64,000 bases of DNA from Candidatus Gemmiger faecigallinarum (GCA_019120395.1 DWVD01000027.1:38205-102204); one strand, 5' to 3'. Counted from the first letter of the stretch, positions 20,797-31,697 are shown. The notes: generated from the sequence alone by a model not told the origin. Numbers and translations are program-made.

Positions 20797-21478
20797 CCCC
20801 GGCCTCCGCATCCAGTTTATAGCCCACCTTGCGCACGGTGCGGATCACGTCGCCGGCGTCGCCCAGCTTCTGGCGCAGGGTGCGCACGTGCATGTCGATG
20901 GTGCGGGATTCCAGCAGATCGTCCGTATCCCAGACCGCCTTCATGATGCGCTCGCGGGCCAGCACCTCGCCGGGATGCTCCAGAAAATAATGCAGCAGCG
21001 AGTATTCTTTAAAGGTCAGTTCCACCGGGCTGCCGTCCGCCGTGACGGTGCGGGACAGGTCGTTCATGACAATGCCGCCAAAGCGCAGCACCCCTGCGGC
21101 CGCCGGGGCGTCGGCCGCCGCGCGGCGCAGCACCGCTTTGACCCGGCTGATAAACTCCAGCACGCCGAAAGGCTTTGTGATGTAATCGTCCGCGCCGTGG
21201 TCCAGCCCGCGCACCACGTCGATCTCGCTGGATTTGGCGGTGACCATGATGACCGGCACGCTGCGGGTGGCGGCGTCCTGGCGCATGCGGGACAGGATGG
21301 AATACCCGTCCTCGTCGGGCAGCATCACGTCCAGAATCACCAGCTCCGGCAGGCGGCTGTGCACCGCAGCCCAAAATGTTTTGCCGTCGGCAAAGCCCTG
21401 GACTTCGTAATCGTTGGTTTGCAAGGCGTACTGCTCCAGTTCCCGGATGCTGGCGTCGTCCTCGACAATGTAGATCAT
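20783..21478 (-). CDS. OmpR-family response regulator (PhoB-like)
   Basis: MIYIVEDDASIRELEQYALQ...LVILDVMLPDEDG... C-terminal winged helix. Confidence 0.93.
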
Positions 21479-21749
21479 GCAGATTCCTCTTTTCTGTTTT
21501 GTCGGCAGGCGGCCGCAAACCGGCCGCGGGCATCTCCCTGTGCGCCCAAAACGGGCACACTGCCGCATGATATGTATTTATTATACCGGATGCGCGCAAT
21601 TTGTCGATACCGCGCTCCGGTAAAGTCTTTGTAAATTCCCGGTAAAGCGCCGGTCCGGTTGCCATGCGGCCGGCATTGTGGTAAGGTTAGATGGGCGGGC
21701 GACCGCATTTTTTTGCCGGCCCGCATCCTGCTGAAACGGGGGACTCCCT

Positions 21750-22895
21750 ATGCGATCTTTTCTTGCGGCGGCCGCGGCCGCCCTTGCTCTGCTGACAGGC
21801 TGCGCGGCTTCGCCGGCGCTGGCCATCCGGGCGGCCGTGCCCACGCCCGCGCCTTCGGCCAGCCCCGCCCCCACCGCCGCACCCACGCCCACGCCTCTGC
21901 CCGAAAACTGGCACCTGCTGGACACCGCCGACGACGGCAGCGTGACGCTGGCATTCACCGGGGACGTCTGCTTTGCCGACAACTGGACCATCATGCAGCA
22001 GTATGCCGGGCGCGGCGGCGATTTTGCCGCCAATTTTTCCGCCGACCTGCTGGCGCAGATGCACAGCGCCGACCTGCTGGTCAGCAACAACGAGTTCTGC
22101 TTTTCCGACCGGGGCGAGCCGATGCCCGGCAAGGCCTACACCTTCCGCGCCGCGCCGGAACATGCGGCGCTGTGGGACGTGATGGGCGTCGACCTGGTCT
22201 CGCTGGCCAACAACCACTGCGGCGATTTCGGCCCGGACGCCTTCCTGGACACGCTGGACACGCTGCACGGCGCGGGGGTGCCCTATATCGGCGCGGGGCG
22301 CGACCTGGACGAGGCCATGCAGGCCCAGTATTACGTGGCAAACGGCATGACCTTTGCCTTTGTGGGCGCCACCCGGGCAGAAAAGTACATCATGACGCCA
22401 AAGGCAGCCGAAGACGCCCCCGGCGTGCTGTACACCTACGATCCGGCGGACACCCTGGAGGCCATCCGCACCGCCGAGAAAAACGCCGACTTTGTGGTGG
22501 TCTACGCCCATTGGGGGACCGAGCAGTCCACCGTGCTGGAACAGGCGCAGACCGACCTTGCCAGCCTGTACGCCGCGGCGGGGGCGGACCTGATCGTGGG
22601 CGCGCATCCCCATGTGCTGCAGGGGGCCGGCTGGCGGGGCGATGTGCCGGTGTTTTACAGCCTGGGCAATTTCTGGTTCAATATGGAGGACTGCGACACC
22701 GCGCTGCTTCTGGTGACGGTGGACGCCGACGGCGTCCCCTCCTGCCGGCTGCTGCCCTGCCGCCAGGCGGACGGCCGGACAACGCTGCTGCAGGGCGACG
22801 AGGCGTCCGCCGTGCTGGACAGCCTGAACGCCGTGATGGAAAGCGGCAGCTTTGCCCCCGACGGCACGCTGCTGAAGCCGGAGGCCGCCGGGTGA
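21750..22895 (+). CDS. CapA family (poly-gamma-glutamate capsule-type) lipoprotein
   Basis: Lipobox LLTGCAAS; 'VTLAFTGDVCFADNW', 'NNHCGDFG', 'GAHPHVLQGAGW'. Confidence 0.9.
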   Translation: MRSFLAAAAAALALLTGCAASPALAIRAAVPTPAPSASPAPTAAPTPTPLPENWHLLDTADDGSVTLAFTGDVCFADNWTIMQQYAGRGGDFAANFSADLLAQMHSADLLVSNNEFCFSDRGEPMPGKAYTFRAAPEHAALWDVMGVDLVSLANNHCGDFGPDAFLDTLDTLHGAGVPYIGAGRDLDEAMQAQYYVANGMTFAFVGATRAEKYIMTPKAAEDAPGVLYTYDPADTLEAIRTAEKNADFVVVYAHWGTEQSTVLEQAQTDLASLYAAAGADLIVGAHPHVLQGAGWRGDVPVFYSLGNFWFNMEDCDTALLLVTVDADGVPSCRLLPCRQADGRTTLLQGDEASAVLDSLNAVMESGSFAPDGTLLKPEAAG

Positions 22896-22954
22896 CTTCC
22901 CCGGCTCCGCCGTTTCGGCGCAAAACGCATCCGGTCCGCCCTTTTGGGCGCGGC

Positions 22955-22995
22955 AAAGACCGGGGACGGTCAAGGGTCCGCCCCCGGTCTTTTTT
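22955..22995 (+). terminator. intrinsic terminator after capA
   Basis: AAAGACCGGGG ... CCCCGGTCTTT TTTTC. Confidence 0.8.
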
Positions 22996-23016
22996 CTTAT
23001 GGCGCGGCGCGCAGGC

Positions 23017-23349
23017 TCAGCCGTAGGGCGCGTCCCGCCGCCAGCGCGCCAGGCGTTCGACAGTCTCGTCGTCCTCCACCCAGCCCTCCACCGTGCTGGC
23101 CTCGGCGTTCGGGGCATAGCTCTGCTGCACGCCGGGCGCGCTGCCGTTCAAAAAGGCCCGCGCCGCCTTCTGGCGGGACGGCATGGTGCGGGACAAAAAC
23201 GCCTGGTCGCCGGCGTCCTCCTGCCGGGCGTCCGGCGCGGGGCCTGCGCCTTGGGGCGGCACCGGCGTGGTGGGTCCGCGGGTCTCGCCGCGGGCGGAGT
23301 TCAGCGGCACATCCGGGGCGGGTGTGATCTGATGCTTTTGGTCGGACAT
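23017..23349 (-). CDS. hypothetical protein, Pro/Ala-rich
   Basis: 110-aa ORF MSDQKHQITPAPDVPLNSARGETRG... with SD GGAGG upstream. Confidence 0.5.
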   Translation of the reverse strand: MSDQKHQITPAPDVPLNSARGETRGPTTPVPPQGAGPAPDARQEDAGDQAFLSRTMPSRQKAARAFLNGSAPGVQQSYAPNAEASTVEGWVEDDETVERLARWRRDAPYG

Positions 23350-23530
23350 GGCAGACGCCTCCTTTGCTGGATCACAGGTTCCTATCTGCCAGTATACGGA
23401 GCCGCGGGCCGTTTTATGCGCCGCAGCCGGGCCGCCCCGCCTACCAAAAACCGCCAAACTATGCTATACTATTTTTATATACCCGCCATGCAGCGCGGGC
23501 TGTTTCATCACAGGGGTAAGGAGAATCCAC

Positions 23531-24535
23531 ATGGAGCTGAACGTCAAACGGGTCATATACCACATTCTGGACACCGGCGCGTCGGAGCCGCTGCTCTCGG
23601 ACCGGGAAGCCGACCTGGACGCCGACCTGACCGAATATTTTACCGTCTGCCTGGAAAAGGCCTTTTCCGCCGACGACAGCCGCCAGTGCGATTTTCTGCC
23701 TGACTCGGCCTTTGCACAGGAGCTGGCGGGCAATCAGGATTTCATCGACCTGTCCCGCCGCATTGCGGGCGTGATCTTTGAGCAGATGCTGCAATACCCG
23801 TCCATCCCCGCCGGCGACCTGGCGGTGGTGGATTTCCTGGCCGGCGGCGTGCCCTACCTGGGGGTGCTGAAACTGAGCTACAAGCCCGGCTATACCCACC
23901 AGACCCGCACGCTGGGCAACGCCCAGTATTCGGGCCTGACCCCCCAGCGGACGCTTTTGCCCGGCACGCCCAAAGCGGACGAAGCCGCGCTGATCGACCT
24001 GGCGACCAGGCGCATCCGCCTGATCGAGAAAAAGTACGAGATGGACGGCAAAAAGGACGTGTATCTGTCCACGCGGGTGTTCGGCTGCGCCCAGGCCCTG
24101 CCCGAAAAAGCCAAGCTGAAAGCGGTGTGCGAATCCGCCGCCGCTGCGGTGCGCCAGGCCTATCCGGAACCGGAAGCGCTGGACGACGTGCCACCCTTTG
24201 ACGGCGGCACCGAGACCGCCGTCGACCTGATGGTGCACAACCAGGCGGTGGACAACACCATTGCGGTGGAGGACGTGCGCGCCCGCATGCGGGAAAGCTA
24301 TCCCCTGGCCGCCCCCGCCTTTGAGCAGGCGCTGGCCGAGGCAGGCGTGGCCGAGGACGACCATGTGACCGTCAGCCCCGCCCGCATGCGCAGGATGGCC
24401 AGCCGCAGCTTCCGCACCGAGAGCGGCATCGAGATCAAGATCCCGGCCGAGCTGTGCAACAGCGACGAGGCGGTGGAGTTCATCCACAGCGCCACCGGCG
24501 GCCTCTCGCTGCTGATCAAGGACGTGTTGGTGTGA
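23531..24535 (+). CDS. nucleoid-associated protein (NdpA/NA37-like)
   Basis: MELNVKRVIYHILDTGASEPLLSDREADLDADLTEYF...; 'LSYKPGYTH', 'MASRSFRTESGIEIKIPAEL'. Confidence 0.8.
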   Translation: MELNVKRVIYHILDTGASEPLLSDREADLDADLTEYFTVCLEKAFSADDSRQCDFLPDSAFAQELAGNQDFIDLSRRIAGVIFEQMLQYPSIPAGDLAVVDFLAGGVPYLGVLKLSYKPGYTHQTRTLGNAQYSGLTPQRTLLPGTPKADEAALIDLATRRIRLIEKKYEMDGKKDVYLSTRVFGCAQALPEKAKLKAVCESAAAAVRQAYPEPEALDDVPPFDGGTETAVDLMVHNQAVDNTIAVEDVRARMRESYPLAAPAFEQALAEAGVAEDDHVTVSPARMRRMASRSFRTESGIEIKIPAELCNSDEAVEFIHSATGGLSLLIKDVLV

Positions 24536-24633
24536 AGCTCCCCGCGCCCCCTCCGGCGCAAGCCGTCCAGTGGTTGCGCACACATGAATGGTTCCCGGAC
24601 AATCACCGCCAAAGCCAATGAGCGCCGTCCCTC

Positions 24634-24783
24634 AAAAGCGGAGCAAGCGCAAAAAAACATTGGGTTTGCCGCGCGGGCGGCAAACCTGCGAAACCCCGAA
24701 AAATCGCAAAAAACAGGCCGTCGGCAAAGCCAACGGCCTGTTCTTGTTGGATTTTGCGGCAAAGGTTCCTTGTGCACGCTCCG
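24634..24783 (+). repeat. dispersed structured intergenic repeat, copy 1
   Basis: Similar to 44168-44363; contains GGTTTGCCGC-GCGG-GCGGCAAACC and AACAGGCCGTCGGC..GCCAACGGCCTGTT hairpins. Confidence 0.8.
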
Positions 24784-24839
24784 CGATGGACCGGCGCTCA
24801 TATCCTATCCAGTTTCAACCGGCAGGCGCGCCCCGGGCG

Positions 24840-25682
24840 TCACCCGTGCAGCGCGCTGCGCAGCGCGGCCAGCAGTTCCGCCTGATAGGCCGGGCGGAAG
24901 GTGCCGTGCAGCAGTTTGGGCAGGGCCTCCTCCTGCAGCCGCCGCCAGCTTTCGGCCTCCCGGCCGGGCAGGATGGGCACAAAGGCCACGCCGTTGGCCG
25001 CAGCGGCCTGGGCGTCGCCCATGGAATCCCCCACCATCATCACCTTGCGGCTCTCGTACCCGCAGGCCAGCATGGTGGCGATGCTGTTTGCCTTGCTGCC
25101 CACTTCCTGGCCAAAGATCACATCGGCGTGGCGGGCCAGCCCGTAGCGGGTCCACTCGCTGGCGATGGCGCTCTCGTTTGCCGCCGAGACCACCGCCACA
25201 TCCGCCACGGCGTGCAGCTGGCGCAGGCTGTTCTCCACGCCGGCAAAAGGTTCAAAAGTAGGTTCCAGCGCCTGGATGCGGCGGTTGCAGGTGGTGTTCC
25301 ACTGCTGCAGTTTCCGCAGCGCCAGGCTGCCGGTGCGCACCACCTCCTGCTTGAGGGTGGCAGTGCTCAGCTCATTGGCGGTGGCGACCCAGGCCGCGAT
25401 CTCCTCGCTGCCCTGCACATCCACGCCGTGGTTTTTCAGCCGATCAAAAATCAGCACCACGCTCTCGAACCGGGAAATGCCCCGGGTGATGCTGTGCAGA
25501 TTGATCTCCGCCCAGGCGTCGGTGATCAGGTCGGCGTGGGCGTCCAGCGCAAACGTGCGGATCAGCTCCGGGCAAAGCACATCCAGATGTTTGACGCGCA
25601 CGGTATCCATGACGCAGCCGTCAGAATCAATGCACGCCAGAAACTCGCGCTTTTTGGTAAAATCTTCCAAAACGTTTGCCAT
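24840..25682 (-). CDS. HAD family hydrolase
   Basis: 'REFLACIDSDGCVMDTV', 'VMMVGDSMGDAQAA'; start at MANVLEDF. Confidence 0.85.
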   Translation of the reverse strand: MANVLEDFTKKREFLACIDSDGCVMDTVRVKHLDVLCPELIRTFALDAHADLITDAWAEINLHSITRGISRFESVVLIFDRLKNHGVDVQGSEEIAAWVATANELSTATLKQEVVRTGSLALRKLQQWNTTCNRRIQALEPTFEPFAGVENSLRQLHAVADVAVVSAANESAIASEWTRYGLARHADVIFGQEVGSKANSIATMLACGYESRKVMMVGDSMGDAQAAAANGVAFVPILPGREAESWRRLQEEALPKLLHGTFRPAYQAELLAALRSALHG

Positions 25683-25892
25683 ATACTCTGATCCTCCTGT
25701 CCGCAACCATATACGCGCTCCAAACTGTATGCGCATACTCTCCCGTTCATAATCATACCAGAACACCGGGAAAAAATGCAATCGTTTTGGCCAAAAAAAG
25801 CAAAAATTGACAGAAAAATTCCGCAATTTTTCATAACCGATACGGCAAACCGGCAGTTATCCTTTGTAACCCCCAGGGCTGCGGGCGGTCCG

Positions 25893-26621
25893 TCACTCCT
25901 GCTCCGCCACAGGGTCGGGGCCAAGCGCCCTGCCGATGGGCATGTTCAAAACCAGGCTGGCATGCCGGTCGGCCGGGGTGGGCTGCTTGTTGATGACCAC
26001 CAGATTTCTGCCGTTGAAATACTGCAGCAGCCCCGCCGCCGGGTAGACCGCCAGGCTGGTCCCGCCCACGATCAGCAGGTCCGCCGCCGCAATCGCCCGG
26101 ACCGCGCCCTCCATGGTGTCGGGGTCCAGGCCCTCCTCGTACAGCACCACGTCCGGCTTGACGACGGCGCCGCACTCGGTGCAGCGGGGCACGCCGGGAG
26201 CATTTTCAACAAAATCCACATCATAAAATTTGCCGCATCGGGTGCAGAAATTGCGCAGGATGCTGCCATGCAGCTCAAACACCCGCTTGCTGCCCGCCGC
26301 CTGGTGCAGCCCGTCGATGTTCTGGGTCACCACCGCTTTCAATTTGCCCTGCTGTTCCAGCTTTGCCAGCCGGATGTGCGCGGCGTTGGGCCTGGCCCCG
26401 TGGACGATCAGCTTTTCGCGGTAAAAACGGAAGAATTCCTCGGTGTGCGTGACAAAAAAACTGTGGCTGAGCATGACTTCCGGCGGATAGTCAAATTTTT
26501 GATGGTACAGGCCGTCGACGCTGCGGAAATCCGGGATTCCGCTCTCGGTCGAAACGCCCGCCCCGCCAAAAAACACGATGTTGCCGCTCTGTTCGATCAG
26601 CCGTTCCAGCTTCGGTACCAT
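25893..26621 (-). CDS. cobB: Sir2-family NAD-dependent protein deacylase
   Basis: 'GAGVSTESGIPDFR', 'TQNIDGLHQAAG', 'CTRCGKFY...CTECG'. Confidence 0.93.
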   Translation of the reverse strand: MVPKLERLIEQSGNIVFFGGAGVSTESGIPDFRSVDGLYHQKFDYPPEVMLSHSFFVTHTEEFFRFYREKLIVHGARPNAAHIRLAKLEQQGKLKAVVTQNIDGLHQAAGSKRVFELHGSILRNFCTRCGKFYDVDFVENAPGVPRCTECGAVVKPDVVLYEEGLDPDTMEGAVRAIAAADLLIVGGTSLAVYPAAGLLQYFNGRNLVVINKQPTPADRHASLVLNMPIGRALGPDPVAEQE

Positions 26622-26797
26622 GGCGCAGTCCCCTTTCTTTTTGCGGAAAATACTTTTATAATACAATCATCCGGCCGGGGGCGCATCGGCCTGCCCGGCC
26701 CGCCTATCACCACTATAATACAAACCGCCGCAAAGTGCAAAGGCCCGCGCCGCGGCAGGCGCAGGCCAAAGGATATTTCTCAGGAGGACGAACCGCC

Positions 26798-27667
26798 ATG
26801 CAGGACATCACCAGAGAGTATGTGCTTTCCCGGCTGCCCCGCCGGGCAGCGGACACCAACAAAGGCAGCTTTGGCACGGTGGCAGTCTTTGCCGGAAGCG
26901 AGCGCTATCTGGGCGCGCCAGTACTGGCCGCCGAGGGCGCCCTGCGCTGCGGGGCGGGGCTGGTGTTTTTGGCCACCGTCCCGCAGGCCATGCAGCCGGC
27001 GCTGGCGCGCTGCCCGGAATGCTGCGCGCTTCCCTGCCGCACCGGCCCCGACGGCTTCCTGCTGCCTGCCGACGTCCAGGCGGCAGCAGGCAGCTTTGCC
27101 CCCGGCCGCGCCGTCCTTCTGGCCGGACCGGGCCTGGGCGCGGGCGCCGATCCCCTGCTGCGGACGCTGCTGGACGGACGCTCCTGGAAAGCCTGCGTGC
27201 TGGACGCCGACGCCCTGAACGCGCTGGCCGCCCGGAACAGCGCCCCCGTCCTGCCGCCCGCCGCCGTGCTGACGCCCCACCCTGGCGAGATGGCCCGCCT
27301 GACCGGCCTGACGGTGGAGCAGGTACAGGCGGACCGCGCCGGCGTCGCCGCGCGCTGCGCCCGCCAGCGCCGCTGCGTGCTGGTGCTGAAAGGCTCCGGC
27401 ACCATTGTCGCCGCGCCGGACGGCACGCTTTTGCGCAACACCACCGGCAACCCGGGGCTGGCCCGGGGCGGCAGCGGGGACATCCTGGCCGGCATGATCG
27501 CCGCGCTGCTGGCGCAGGGGCTTTCGCCCGCCGACGCGGCCGCCTGCGGTGTCTGGCTGCACGGCGCAGCGGCCGACCGCTGCGCCGCCCGTAAAAGCCA
27601 GCTTGCCATGCTTCCCCACGACATATTCGAGGACCTGGGCACGCTCCTGGCGGAAGCCGGCCGGTAA
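26798..27667 (+). CDS. nnrD: ADP-dependent NAD(P)H-hydrate dehydratase (YjeF C-terminal-like)
   Basis: 'RAADTNKGSFGTVAVFAGS', 'TPHPGEMARLTG', 'GNPGLARGGSGDILAG'. Confidence 0.93.
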   Translation: MQDITREYVLSRLPRRAADTNKGSFGTVAVFAGSERYLGAPVLAAEGALRCGAGLVFLATVPQAMQPALARCPECCALPCRTGPDGFLLPADVQAAAGSFAPGRAVLLAGPGLGAGADPLLRTLLDGRSWKACVLDADALNALAARNSAPVLPPAAVLTPHPGEMARLTGLTVEQVQADRAGVAARCARQRRCVLVLKGSGTIVAAPDGTLLRNTTGNPGLARGGSGDILAGMIAALLAQGLSPADAAACGVWLHGAAADRCAARKSQLAMLPHDIFEDLGTLLAEAGR

Positions 27668-27705
27668 GCGCCGCCGCGCGCCCGGCTCCTGTGCTTTTCC
27701 GCGTC

Positions 27706-27743
27706 AACGCCCCTGCCTTCCATACCGGGAAGCAGGGGCGTTT
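27706..27743. terminator. bidirectional terminator between convergent genes
   Basis: AACGCCCCTGC...GCAGGGGCGTTT. Confidence 0.75.
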
Positions 27744-27763
27744 CACTGGTCAGGCTGGGACGG

Positions 27764-29314
27764 TCATTCCACCACAAAGAAAACAGCGCTTTCGCCGGCC
27801 ATGGTCAGGGCGCCGTTTTCCAGCCGGGCGGACTGGCCCAAAGCGTACAGCACCCGGCTGGCGCGGTACGGGCACGGGCAGCTGACGCTGCGGGCCGCGG
27901 GATTGAGCGCCACCAGGATCCGCGTCTCGCCGTCGCTGCGCAGATAAACCAGCGGATAGCTCCCCTCGCCGCAGCCGACGAACTCGATGCCGGCCGAAGC
28001 GCACAGCGCCGGGGTCGCCTTGCGCAGGGCGGTCAGCTTTGCCACCTCGTGCCAGAGCGAGCTTTCGTCCGCCATCTGCGCCTCAACAGCGGGCGCATCG
28101 GCGGCGGGGTCCATTTTGGTGTAAAGCCGGTCGGCAGGCGCGGCCGAGAACCCGGCGTTGCCGCCCCGGCCCCACTGCATCGGGGTGCGGGAACAGGTGC
28201 GGTCGTAGCCGCCCTCCACCGAGGGCTGCTCCACATACCGCATGCCGATCTCGTCGCCATAATAAAGGAAGGGCGCGCCGGGCATGGACAGCAAAAAGGC
28301 AAACGCAATCTTCATCTCCTCCGGGTCCAGATACTTGCGCAGGCGCTCCATATCGTGGTTGCCGGAAGGGATGCACATCAGGCCCTTGCCGCCGGTCCGT
28401 TCCATGTTGGCCTGATAAGTCTTGACAAAGCAGGAAGCGTCGCCCTTTCCTTCCCGGCTGAAGAAGGGGTGCTCGCACCGGAACAGGTCCAGATAATGCG
28501 AGGTGCCAAACTGCAAAAGGAAGTCCATGTGGAACCCGCCCTTGAGGGACTTGTCCGGTTCGCCCCATTCAGAGATCAGCACGGCGTCGGGATACTTCTC
28601 GTCCAGGAAGGCGCGCATGTCCTGCCACAGTTTGATCGTTTCCACGCTGTTTTCGTCATCCTTGACCAGACTGCCGGCCATGTCTACCCGGAAGCCGTCG
28701 CAGCCGCGGCCCAGCCAGAAGGCCATCACGTCCTTCATGGCCTGGCGGGTGGCCAGCGCCTCGGGCGAGTCCACCGCGCTCTGCCAGGGCGCGGTGATTT
28801 TGGCAAAGCCGAAGTTCAGTGCCGGCTGCAGCGAATAAAAGTTCACCGCCACGCAGGCGTCCCGCTGCGAGATGCCCCGCAGCTGACCGTTGATGTTGCC
28901 GTAACCGGCCACGTTCTCCCAGGCGTGGTTGCTCCAGATATAACGGCCGGTATATTCGTTCTGTTCCGGCTGCATCGAAGCCTTGAACCAGGGGTGTTCG
29001 ATGGAGGTGTGCCCCGGCACCAGGTCCAAAAGCACGTGCATGCCGCGGCGGTGCGCCTCGTCAAACAGGCGCACCAGATCCTCGTTGGTGCCGTAGCGAG
29101 GCGCGACCCTGCAATAGTCGGACACGTCGTAGCCCGCGTCGCCAAAAGGCGACTCGAAACAGGGGTTCAGCCACAATGCGTTGCAGCCCAGCGCCTGGAT
29201 GTAGTCCAGCTTTTCCAGAATGCCGGGCAGGTCCCCGATGCCGTCGCCATTCGAGTCGCGGAAGCTCTGGGGGTAGATCTCGTAGAAAATGCTCTGTTCC
29301 AGCCAGTTCGTCAT
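27764..29314 (-). CDS. GH13 alpha-amylase-family glycoside hydrolase (alpha-glucosidase-like)
   Basis: 'FYEIYPQSFRDSNGDGIGDLPGI', 'GFRVDMAGSLV', 'SGNHDMERL'. Confidence 0.93.
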   Translation of the reverse strand: MTNWLEQSIFYEIYPQSFRDSNGDGIGDLPGILEKLDYIQALGCNALWLNPCFESPFGDAGYDVSDYCRVAPRYGTNEDLVRLFDEAHRRGMHVLLDLVPGHTSIEHPWFKASMQPEQNEYTGRYIWSNHAWENVAGYGNINGQLRGISQRDACVAVNFYSLQPALNFGFAKITAPWQSAVDSPEALATRQAMKDVMAFWLGRGCDGFRVDMAGSLVKDDENSVETIKLWQDMRAFLDEKYPDAVLISEWGEPDKSLKGGFHMDFLLQFGTSHYLDLFRCEHPFFSREGKGDASCFVKTYQANMERTGGKGLMCIPSGNHDMERLRKYLDPEEMKIAFAFLLSMPGAPFLYYGDEIGMRYVEQPSVEGGYDRTCSRTPMQWGRGGNAGFSAAPADRLYTKMDPAADAPAVEAQMADESSLWHEVAKLTALRKATPALCASAGIEFVGCGEGSYPLVYLRSDGETRILVALNPAARSVSCPCPYRASRVLYALGQSARLENGALTMAGESAVFFVVE

Positions 29315-29478
29315 AAAATACCGCTCCTTTCGCAGCGCTTCGGCGTGCCGCGCCGCTATGCTTTTTAATTGAAGTATATCCTGCCGGGCGCTGCAGGTGT
29401 TGCAGTATTTCCATCATTTATAGTACAATATCCACAAGATCGACATGCCCGGCCGGGCATGGGACAAAGGAGCAGATC

Positions 29479-30342
29479 ATGAAGCCGCAGCTGAAAGAGG
29501 TCAAGCAGCAGGGCACGCCGCTGCGCCCGCTGAAACTGTACCGGATGCAGAACGACACCGGCCCCATCGACGTCCCCACCCACTGGCAGGATACCGTGGA
29601 GGTCATCTGGGTTCGCAGCGGCCGCCTGGCGCTGCGCATTGGCGAGGCCAGCCACACCGGCCTGCCGGGGGACGTGTTTTACATCAATCCCTGCGACCTG
29701 CACGGCATGCAGTCGCAGGAGGCCGGCTGCCGGTATCTGGCCTTTCTGTTCCCGCTCTCCTGGCTGCAGTTCACCTATGCCGACGAGGCGGGCGAAAGCT
29801 GCCTTGCCCCGCTGGCCGAGGGCGGCGCCCGGGTGGTCAACCGCCTGCCCGAAGCCGTCGCCGCGGCGGCGGCCGGCCTTCTGGACGAGATCGTCGCCCT
29901 GTACGAAAGCACCGTCCCCGGCGCCTGGCTGGGCATCAAGGCGAATGTGCTGCGGCTGTATTACCTGCTGCACAGCGCCGGCCTGGTGGAGCGCAGCCCC
30001 GGCGGCAGCCGCCAGATGGACACCCTGCTGGCCATCGCCCACTACATCCAGGAGCACTATGCCGAGCCGCTCAGCCTGCAGGTCCTGGGGCGGCAGTTCC
30101 ACATGTCGCCCAAATATTTCAGCGCCTATTTCCAAAAGCATTTTTTCCGCAGCTTTACCGATTACCTGACCGCCGTGCGGCTGGAGCAGGCCAAAAAGCT
30201 GCTGCAGGAAACCGACGCGGACATCGAGCTGGTCGCCCAGCGGGCGGGCTTTTCCGCCAGCAGCTACTTTATCCGCACCTTCCGACAGTCGCTGGGCATG
30301 ACGCCGGGGCAGTACCGGCGCGCCCTGGAGCAGAAGGGCTGA
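29479..30342 (+). CDS. AraC-family transcriptional regulator
   Basis: C-terminal AraC HTH 'LGRQFHMSPKYFSAYFQKHF...AGFSASSYFIRTFRQSLGMTPGQYRR'. Confidence 0.92.
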   Translation: MKPQLKEVKQQGTPLRPLKLYRMQNDTGPIDVPTHWQDTVEVIWVRSGRLALRIGEASHTGLPGDVFYINPCDLHGMQSQEAGCRYLAFLFPLSWLQFTYADEAGESCLAPLAEGGARVVNRLPEAVAAAAAGLLDEIVALYESTVPGAWLGIKANVLRLYYLLHSAGLVERSPGGSRQMDTLLAIAHYIQEHYAEPLSLQVLGRQFHMSPKYFSAYFQKHFFRSFTDYLTAVRLEQAKKLLQETDADIELVAQRAGFSASSYFIRTFRQSLGMTPGQYRRALEQKG

Positions 30343-30354
30343 CCCCGCCGCGCC

Positions 30355-31113
30355 TCACATCCGATACAGCCTGCGGGCGGTCAGGCCCATCAGCGCCTGC
30401 ACCTCCGCCCCGTCCAGCGGCAGGCTCCGGGCAAAGCGCAGGTGCTCCCGCTGGCTGCAGGCAGCATAGTCGGAGCCGAACATCACCCGGTCCGGGGCGC
30501 GGCGCAGCAGTTCCAGCAGCGGGCGGCCCGCCTGTTCCGCCAGCTGCAGCGTATCCGCCAGCGACGAAATGTCGAAATACAGATTCGGGTATCGCAGCAG
30601 CGGCAGGCAGTTTTCCACATTCGGCGCAAAACAGTGGTAGCAGACAAGCGTCAGACCGGGATGCCGCTGCAAGACCGCGGCCGCTTCCTCCGGCGTGCCC
30701 CTGCCGGGGAAACGCCCGCCGGAAGAATGGAACAGCACCGGCACGGCGTACCGCTGCGCCAGCAGGTAGACGCGCTCCAGCGCCGGGTCTGTCAACGGGA
30801 AATCCTCGTGCCCGGGATAGAGTTTGATCCCTGAGCTGCGCTCTTCCTCCAGCCAGGCGGCAAGCGCCCCGCACTGCCGGTCAAAGTCCGCCAGAGGGCT
30901 GACGCCTGCCGCGACCGATACCTCCGGCGTGTCCGCAAACAGCACCAGGCATTCCTGGTTATTGCCAATGCCGCTCTGCTGCCAGGAATCCGCGATCAGC
31001 AGGCATTTTTCCACGCCGTTCTCCCGCATTTCCGCCAGCAGCCGCCGTTTTTGCTTTTGCCGCGTGTCCAGTTCGGGAGCCGTCGGCAGATGTACATGCG
31101 CGTCGATACTCAT
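30355..31113 (-). CDS. amidohydrolase (TIM-barrel metal-dependent hydrolase)
   Basis: MSIDAHVHLP..., 'GIKLYPGHEDFPLTD', 'VMFGSDYAA'. Confidence 0.85.
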   Translation of the reverse strand: MSIDAHVHLPTAPELDTRQKQKRRLLAEMRENGVEKCLLIADSWQQSGIGNNQECLVLFADTPEVSVAAGVSPLADFDRQCGALAAWLEEERSSGIKLYPGHEDFPLTDPALERVYLLAQRYAVPVLFHSSGGRFPGRGTPEEAAAVLQRHPGLTLVCYHCFAPNVENCLPLLRYPNLYFDISSLADTLQLAEQAGRPLLELLRRAPDRVMFGSDYAACSQREHLRFARSLPLDGAEVQALMGLTARRLYRM

Positions 31114-31616
31114 ATCCACATCACGTACAGCTGGCAGGGGTTGTGCGCATCCCACAGCGGCAGCACTTCCAGCTCGTGGAAGCCCATGGCGCGGTAAAAG
31201 GCGTTGGTCCTGTCGTATTCCGGGTAGTGCCCTTCGGCCACCGTTTTGACCTGCAGGTATTCAAATCCGTTTTGCGCGGCGTATTCCCGCGCGGCCTCAA
31301 ACAGGGCGCGCCCCAGCCCGCCCCGGTGGCGCCCGGGCAGCACGCCCATCACATACAGCTCGGCGGCGTACCGGCTGGTGGACCGCAGCGCCGCAAAGCC
31401 CACCGTGTCCGCTCCGTCCCGCGCCGCCCAAAAGGGCAGGTCCCGGCAGCCCTCGCCGTATTCCGCCACGCTGGCCGGGATGCCGAACCAGGCGGGCAGC
31501 GCGCGCAGGATCTCCAGGCAGACGGCCTGTTTTTCATCGGGCGATTCGATTTTGCAGATGTTCGGTTTCGTAAGGGTTCCTCCTCTCCCGTTCGGGCGGA
31601 GCAAACCGCCCGGCAT
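31110..31616 (-). CDS. GNAT family N-acetyltransferase (start uncertain)
   Basis: 'YVMGVLPGRHRGGLGRALFEAAREYA..., 'AFYRAMGFHELEVLPLWDAHNPCQLYVMWI'. Confidence 0.75.
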   Translation of the reverse strand: MPGGLLRPNGRGGTLTKPNICKIESPDEKQAVCLEILRALPAWFGIPASVAEYGEGCRDLPFWAARDGADTVGFAALRSTSRYAAELYVMGVLPGRHRGGLGRALFEAAREYAAQNGFEYLQVKTVAEGHYPEYDRTNAFYRAMGFHELEVLPLWDAHNPCQLYVMWI

Positions 31617-31697
31617 GCCGGTTTCCCGGGTGTGTCCGGCTCTTATTGTATCCTGCCGGGCGGCGCCGTGCAAGCCGCTGCCGCCCGCAGCCCAAAG